NCBI GenBank assembly: GCA_963772515.1
Contig: CAVYXC010000004.1
Span: 186,001-250,000, forward strand
Reading direction: 5' to 3'
DNA: 64,000 bases
Origin: JAFAHD01 sp963772515
GTDB taxonomy: Bacteria; Vulcanimicrobiota; Vulcanimicrobiia; Eremiobacterales; Eremiobacteraceae
Shown: positions 60,167 through 64,000 of the stretch, piece after piece
How the letters are laid out: the number at the start of each line of letters is the position of its first letter
Position numbering within the stretch: position 1 is the stretch's first letter
The notes under the pieces: generated by a model
Databases searched by the model: none
Told to the model about the DNA's origin: nothing
What the model saw: the letters and a program-made list of their open reading frames with translations, nothing else
Program-made: the position numbers and the translations under genes

Positions 60167-61018
60167 CTAGATCGTACCGTGCTCCGCGGCGGCGACGACG
60201 TTGCGCAAGAGGATTGAGGTCGTCACCACGCCTACCCCGCCTGGCACCGGTGTCACCGCGCCGGCGATCTGGCCGACCGCATCGAAATCCACGTCGCCCA
60301 CGACGTGGCCGTCGACGAGATTTGTGCCGACGTCGATGACGGCCGCGCCACGCTTGATCATGGTCGCGCCGACGAATCGCGGCTTGCCGATCGCGGCGAC
60401 CAGTATCTCGGCGCTGCGGCAGACCGCTTCAAGATCGCGTGTGCGCGAATGGCACAAGGTGACGGTCGCGTCTGCCGACGTCAGCATGTAGGCGACCGGA
60501 CGGCCTACCACCGCGGAGCGGCCGATCACCACCGCGCGCGCGCCCGGAATCGCGGGCAGATCCGGTCCGCGCAGCAATTCGATTACCGCAGCGGCCGTCG
60601 CCGGCACGAAATGCGGCACACCTTGGGCGAGCAGCCCCAACGACAATGGGCTTGCGGCGTCGACATCCTTCTCCGCGGGGATCAAGCGGTTGATCTCGTA
60701 CAGATCGAGCGCGCGCGGCAGCGGTCGCTGCACGAGGATGCCATGCACTTTGTGGTCGACGGCGGCGCGCTCGAGCGCCGCGACGAAGCCGCGCGTGCCG
60801 GCGCTCAGCGTCATGGTGTCGATGCTCACGTCGACGCCGACCTTTGCGCCGACCTTGAGCAAGCTGTTGGCGTAATACGCGCCCTCGGCGTCGCCCTCGC
60901 CGACGAAGATCTTGCAATGCGGCACGATCAAGGCGTCGCGCAGAGCCGCCGCGCGATTGGCGACGTCGTTGCGGATGCGGTCGGCGATGGGCCGGCCCTC
61001 GAGCGTTCGCGCTGCCAT
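60167..61018 (-). CDS. folD: Methylene-THF dehydrogenase / cyclohydrolase FolD, lacking the catalytic Lys
   Basis: A 283-residue FolD with AARTLEGRPIADRIR, GILVQRPLPRALD, IPAEKDVDA, the NADP-site GRSAVVGRPVAYML, IDVGTNLVDG and AVTPVPGGVGVVTTS. In the active-site Y-x-x-x-K motif the tyrosine is present, but Leu (Y-A-N-S-L) replaces the lysine needed for cyclohydrolase activity in characterised FolD enzymes (E. coli K54, human K56). The dehydrogenase half may remain. The neighbouring cyclodeaminase-family gene could supply the missing step. Its stop abuts the sigma factor start. Confidence 0.88.
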   Translation of the reverse strand: MAARTLEGRPIADRIRNDVANRAAALRDALIVPHCKIFVGEGDAEGAYYANSLLKVGAKVGVDVSIDTMTLSAGTRGFVAALERAAVDHKVHGILVQRPLPRALDLYEINRLIPAEKDVDAASPLSLGLLAQGVPHFVPATAAAVIELLRGPDLPAIPGARAVVIGRSAVVGRPVAYMLTSADATVTLCHSRTRDLEAVCRSAEILVAAIGKPRFVGATMIKRGAAVIDVGTNLVDGHVVGDVDFDAVGQIAGAVTPVPGGVGVVTTSILLRNVVAAAEHGTI

Positions 61019-61022
61019 CGGA

Positions 61023-61676
61023 TTAGGGCGTGCGCTCGGTGGCGCGTTCCGCCTTCACGATCGCCACCTCCGTCAGAATACCGATCTGCGCGAGCAGGTC
61101 ATCCAGTTTGCGCTGGTACGATGCTGCCAGCGCCGTATCTTTGAGGCCTTTGACGTTGATGCGGATGTTCAACGCAGCGCCGCGTGCAGCGGCCTGCGCG
61201 AACAACGCAGCGCAGCCGGCGTCGCTGATCGCGTTCGGGTTGCCGGCATCGACCAATTCCATCGCAAGGCGCGAAGTCTGCAGGCCGAGCTCGACCACGC
61301 GCATCGGCGCGTCGGTCGCACCCACGAGCGCGCCTTGGATCGCAGCGCTGCGCGCGGCGCGTTCGGCATCGGTCGACTTCGGAAGCTTGTAGGCAGCGCT
61401 GACGCGGTCGAATGCGGCCACGTCGGCATCGATCGCTGAGAGAAACGCATCCGAGAGGCGCGCCGCCTCGTCTGCGAGCGCCTTCATCCGCGGTGCGAGC
61501 GGGGCGAACTTGGGCGAGTCACCGGTCAGGTGCGCGACCATGCTCGCAAGACTCGCGGCCAACACGCCCACGACGGCGCTCGCACTGCCGCCGCCGGGCG
61601 TGGGAGCGGCCGAAGCGAGCGCGCGCGCATACGCATCGATGCCAAGTGTCGAAAGCGTCACAAGCGCCCATTCCAT
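61023..61676 (-). CDS. Cyclodeaminase/cyclohydrolase family protein (FTCD-C, FchA-like)
   Basis: A 217-residue helical protein of the formiminotransferase-cyclodeaminase C-terminal family. Diagnostic segments: SAAPTPGGGSASAVVGVLAASLASMV, LSAIDADVAAFDRV, APMRVVELGLQ, and GNPNAISDAGCAALFAQAAARGAALNIRIN. Stand-alone members include FchA, a methenyl-THF cyclohydrolase, and formimino-THF cyclodeaminase. Its start is about 90 bases from divergent ahcY and its stop is 5 bases before folD. Adjacency to a FolD without its cyclohydrolase lysine favours the cyclohydrolase role. The frame is open upstream, but ATG 61676 is the first start consistent with family length. Confidence 0.85.
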   Translation of the reverse strand: MEWALVTLSTLGIDAYARALASAAPTPGGGSASAVVGVLAASLASMVAHLTGDSPKFAPLAPRMKALADEAARLSDAFLSAIDADVAAFDRVSAAYKLPKSTDAERAARSAAIQGALVGATDAPMRVVELGLQTSRLAMELVDAGNPNAISDAGCAALFAQAAARGAALNIRINVKGLKDTALAASYQRKLDDLLAQIGILTEVAIVKAERATERTP

Positions 61677-61769
61677 CAGCCGCGGGCGGAGCCCTCGGGC
61701 GAGGATTTCCGCTCCGTAAACCCAAAATGACGCCGCCTCATCTTCCCCCTCACTGGAGGTCCCAAAAGC

Positions 61770-63059
61770 TTGTCTACGACGCAGCTCAAGACGGCCGCTG
61801 GCGCGAGCGACATCAAAGACCCCGGGCTCGCGGCGGAAGGCCGGCGACGCGTGGCGTGGTCGGCCGAGAGCATGCCCGTGCTCGCGGCCATCGGCAAGCG
61901 CTTTGCCAAAGAGAAGCCCCTTGCAGGCGTGCGCGTCGGCGCGTGTCTCCACGTCACTACCGAGACCGCCAATCTCATGCTGGCCCTCCAAGCCGGCGGG
62001 GCCGAGATCGCGTTGTGCGCGAGCAACCCGCTCTCGACGCAGGATGACGTCGCCGCCACGCTCGTGGTCGACCACGGGATGCGCGTGTTCGCGGTCAAAG
62101 GCGAGGACAACGCGCGCTATTACAGCCACATCGAAGCGGCCATCGCCACCGATCCACAGTTCACCATGGACGACGGCTGCGATCTCGTCACCGCGCTCGT
62201 GACCAAACATCCGGCGAAAATGGCGAACGTGATCGGCGGGACCGAAGAGACGACCACCGGCGTCATCCGGCTGCACAGCATGGAGAAGGACGGCGTCCTC
62301 AAGTTTCCGATTATCGCCGTCAACGACGCGCTCACCAAACACCTCTTCGACAATCGCTATGGCACCGGACAATCGACCCTCGACGGCATCGTGCGCGCCA
62401 CCAACACGCTGCTCGCCGGCAAGGTGATCGTCATCGCCGGCTTTGGCTGGTGCGGACGCGGCATCGCCGCGCGTGCGCGCGGCATGGGCGCGCAAGTCGT
62501 CATCACCGAGATCGATCCCACCAAAGCGCTTGAGGCGGCGATGGAAGGCTACGCCGTCATGCCCATGAACGAAGCCGCGTCGCGCGGCGATATCTTCATC
62601 ACCGTCACCGGCAACACGCACGTGCTTCGTGAAGAGCATTTCAGATCAATGAAGAACGGCGCGCTGGTCGCCAACAGCGGTCACTTCAACGTCGAGATCG
62701 ACATCGACGCGCTCGAGCGGCTCGCTGAAGGCGAGAAGACCAAGCCGCGTGAGTTCGTGGATGAATACCACATCGGCGACGGCCGCACGATCTGTCTGCT
62801 TGGCGAGGGCCGCCTGATCAACTTAGCAGCGGCGGAAGGCCATCCCGCCGCGGTAATGGACATGTCGTTCGCCAACCAGGCGCTCTCGGCTGAATACCTC
62901 GTGCGCCGTCGCGGCACGCTGCCGCCCAAGGTCATCTCGGTGCCGCAAGATATCGATGGAGAAGTCGCGCGGCTCAAACTCGCGGCACTTGGCGTCGGCA
63001 TCGACACGCTGACTGCCGAGCAGCAGCACTACCTCGCATCATGGAACGAGGGAACGTAA
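61770..63059 (+). CDS. ahcY: Adenosylhomocysteinase
   Basis: A 429-residue NAD-dependent enzyme starting at TTG 61770, with GGAGG 10 bases upstream. Motifs: HVTTETANLMLAL and CASNPLSTQDDVAA in the substrate domain, LFDNRYGTGQSTLDGI, the NAD motif VIAGFGWCGRGIAARARGMGA, and GHFNVEIDI and PPKVISVPQDID at the end. It splits S-adenosylhomocysteine to adenosine and homocysteine. Together with metK, 9 bases downstream, and an adenosine deaminase at 13.7 kb, it covers the methyl cycle. Its length fits the shorter bacterial/archaeal form. Confidence 0.95.
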   Translation: MSTTQLKTAAGASDIKDPGLAAEGRRRVAWSAESMPVLAAIGKRFAKEKPLAGVRVGACLHVTTETANLMLALQAGGAEIALCASNPLSTQDDVAATLVVDHGMRVFAVKGEDNARYYSHIEAAIATDPQFTMDDGCDLVTALVTKHPAKMANVIGGTEETTTGVIRLHSMEKDGVLKFPIIAVNDALTKHLFDNRYGTGQSTLDGIVRATNTLLAGKVIVIAGFGWCGRGIAARARGMGAQVVITEIDPTKALEAAMEGYAVMPMNEAASRGDIFITVTGNTHVLREEHFRSMKNGALVANSGHFNVEIDIDALERLAEGEKTKPREFVDEYHIGDGRTICLLGEGRLINLAAAEGHPAAVMDMSFANQALSAEYLVRRRGTLPPKVISVPQDIDGEVARLKLAALGVGIDTLTAEQQHYLASWNEGT

Positions 63060-63067
63060 CGCGCACT

Positions 63068-64000
63068 ATGGCCGCTCATCATAAAAGACTATTCACCTCC
63101 GAAAGCGTCACCGAAGGCCATCCCGATAAGGTCGCTGACTCGATTTCGGACGCGGTGCTCGACGCGATCCTCGCGCAGGACCCCTACGGACGCGTCGCGT
63201 GCGAAACGCTCGTGCTCACGGGCCAAGTGCATGTGGCTGGCGAGATCACCACGTCGTGCTACATCGACATCCCGCGCATCGCGCGCAAGACCATCCGCGA
63301 CATCGGCTACGCCGGTCCCAGGTTCGGTTTCGACGGCGACACGTGCGGGTTGTCGATTTCGATCGACGAGCAGTCTGCGGACATCGCCCTGGGCGTGGAC
63401 AAAGCGCTGGAAGTGAAAGGTGGAGCGGCATCTGGCAAGTCGGCCGCCGAGTCTATCGGCGCCGGCGACCAAGGCATGATGTTCGGCTTTGCGTGCACCG
63501 AGACGGAGGAGCTGATGCCCTTGCCGATCGTGCTCGCGCATCGGCTGACCAAGCGGCTGGCGGAGGTCCGCAAACAAGGCGAGGTCGATTTTCTCGGCCC
63601 CGATGGCAAGACGCAAGTGACGGTGGAATACGACGGCTTCAAGCCGGTTCGGATCGACACGATCGTCGTGTCGGCGCAACACGCGGATGGCTATCCGCTC
63701 GAGATCATTCGGGAGAATATCATCAGCCAGGTCATCAACCCATCGATTGACGCCCGGCTTCTCGACGGGAACACGAAGATTTTGGTGAATCCCACGGGCC
63801 GCTTCGTCATCGGCGGGCCGCTCAGCGATGCGGGCCTGACCGGCCGCAAGATCATCGCCGACACCTACGGAGGCATGGCGCGTCACGGTGGTGGCGCGTT
63901 CTCCGGCAAGGATCCGACGAAAGTGGATCGATCGGCGGCGTATGCCGCGCGCTACGCGGCCAAGAACGTGGTCGCCTCAGGCATAGCGGACCGGTGTGAG
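63068..64000 (+). CDS. metK: S-adenosylmethionine synthetase (3' end beyond window)
   Basis: Starts at ATG 63068, 8 bases after ahcY, and stays open to the right edge (311 codons). Signature motifs: RLFTSESVTEGHPDKVADSISDA at the N-terminus, GEITTSCYIDI, the ATP motif GAGDQGMMFGFACTET, and GGAFSGKDPTKVDRSAAY near the edge. It condenses ATP and methionine into SAM. About 85 more residues would be expected. Forms an operon with ahcY. Confidence 0.97.
   Translation, partial: MAAHHKRLFTSESVTEGHPDKVADSISDAVLDAILAQDPYGRVACETLVLTGQVHVAGEITTSCYIDIPRIARKTIRDIGYAGPRFGFDGDTCGLSISIDEQSADIALGVDKALEVKGGAASGKSAAESIGAGDQGMMFGFACTETEELMPLPIVLAHRLTKRLAEVRKQGEVDFLGPDGKTQVTVEYDGFKPVRIDTIVVSAQHADGYPLEIIRENIISQVINPSIDARLLDGNTKILVNPTGRFVIGGPLSDAGLTGRKIIADTYGGMARHGGGAFSGKDPTKVDRSAAYAARYAAKNVVASGIADRCE

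Noticed and set aside
61677..61769. SAH or SAM riboswitch upstream of ahcY/metK
   Set aside because: Only 93 bases precede ahcY, and I could not draw a known SAH or SAM aptamer; a covariance search would settle it.

Overview
This is a 64 kb chromosomal window of high-GC, densely packed bacterial DNA. Many genes overlap by 1-11 bases at ATGA or GTGA junctions, and GTG and TTG starts are common. Both termini cut genes: a secreted protein on the left and metK on the right. The housekeeping genes (hrcA-dnaJ-prmA-rsmE, accD-accA, etfBA, folD, ahcY, metK), the rich set of transporters and secreted proteins, and group I introns in two tRNA genes suggest a free-living bacterium of a deep-branching, uncultivated phylum. 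My best guess is Candidatus Eremiobacterota (WPS-2) or a relative, but that is an impression, not a phylogeny. The assembly may be metagenomic, because a cluster of single-base frameshifts lies between 33.4 and 45 kb.

Layout. 0-5.6 kb: secreted carbohydrate-binding proteins, a leaderless ArsR-SRPBCC fusion regulator with a DUF899 protein, and a copper-type group (cytochrome c and a Tat-exported multicopper oxidase). 5.6-9.7 kb (minus): VOC protein, FAD monooxygenase, ferritin-like diiron protein, glycogen synthase. 9.7-12.9 kb: a large arylsulfatase bracketed by a degenerate duplication of the tRNA-fMet 3' end, then tRNA-fMet itself, split by a group I intron. 12.9-15.6 kb: DUF1028 protein, adenosine deaminase, two envelope proteins. 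15.7-18.4 kb: a DtxR-type metalloregulator with an iron-box-like operator, followed by an unusual single protein joining a multicopper oxidase to a ZIP metal transporter. 18.5-26.3 kb: a second sulfatase, TlpA-like lipoprotein, M48 protease, two nickel/cobalt-type transporters, TPR protein. 26.3-33.6 kb: MFS transporter, GH125 mannosidase, the threonine-degradation pair tdh-kbl, and a frameshifted DinG-type helicase. 33.7-39.5 kb: secreted protein, broken BASS symporter, TRIC channel, M48-like membrane protein with a damaged zinc motif, Nramp transporter, esterase.

39.6-48.1 kb is a long housekeeping run under a CIRCE element: hrcA, dnaJ, prmA, rsmE, a polyprenyl-phosphate mannosyltransferase, accD, accA, a FtsB/DivIC protein, ppx, and tRNA-Leu(UAA) with a second group I intron. 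48.1-57.9 kb: YceI, potassium channel, FAD oxidoreductase, hydrolase, etfBA, TPR protein, histone-deacetylase-like amidohydrolase. 57.9-61.0 kb: an ECF sigma / anti-sigma / RseB-like module downstream of folD. 61.0-64.0 kb: cyclodeaminase-family protein, then ahcY and metK on the other strand, forming a folate/methyl-cycle cluster.

Three things stand out. First, the DtxR-regulated oxidase-ZIP fusion. Second, a family of five 22-bp perfect or near-perfect palindromes (arms GCGGTCGAAT / ATTCGACCGC, variable 2-bp centre) sitting at gene ends, with one copy inserted in frame inside ppx. Third, the two intron-bearing tRNAs, one with a duplicated 3' end flanking a one-gene islet. FolD also lacks its catalytic lysine while sitting next to a cyclodeaminase-family enzyme that could supply the missing activity.
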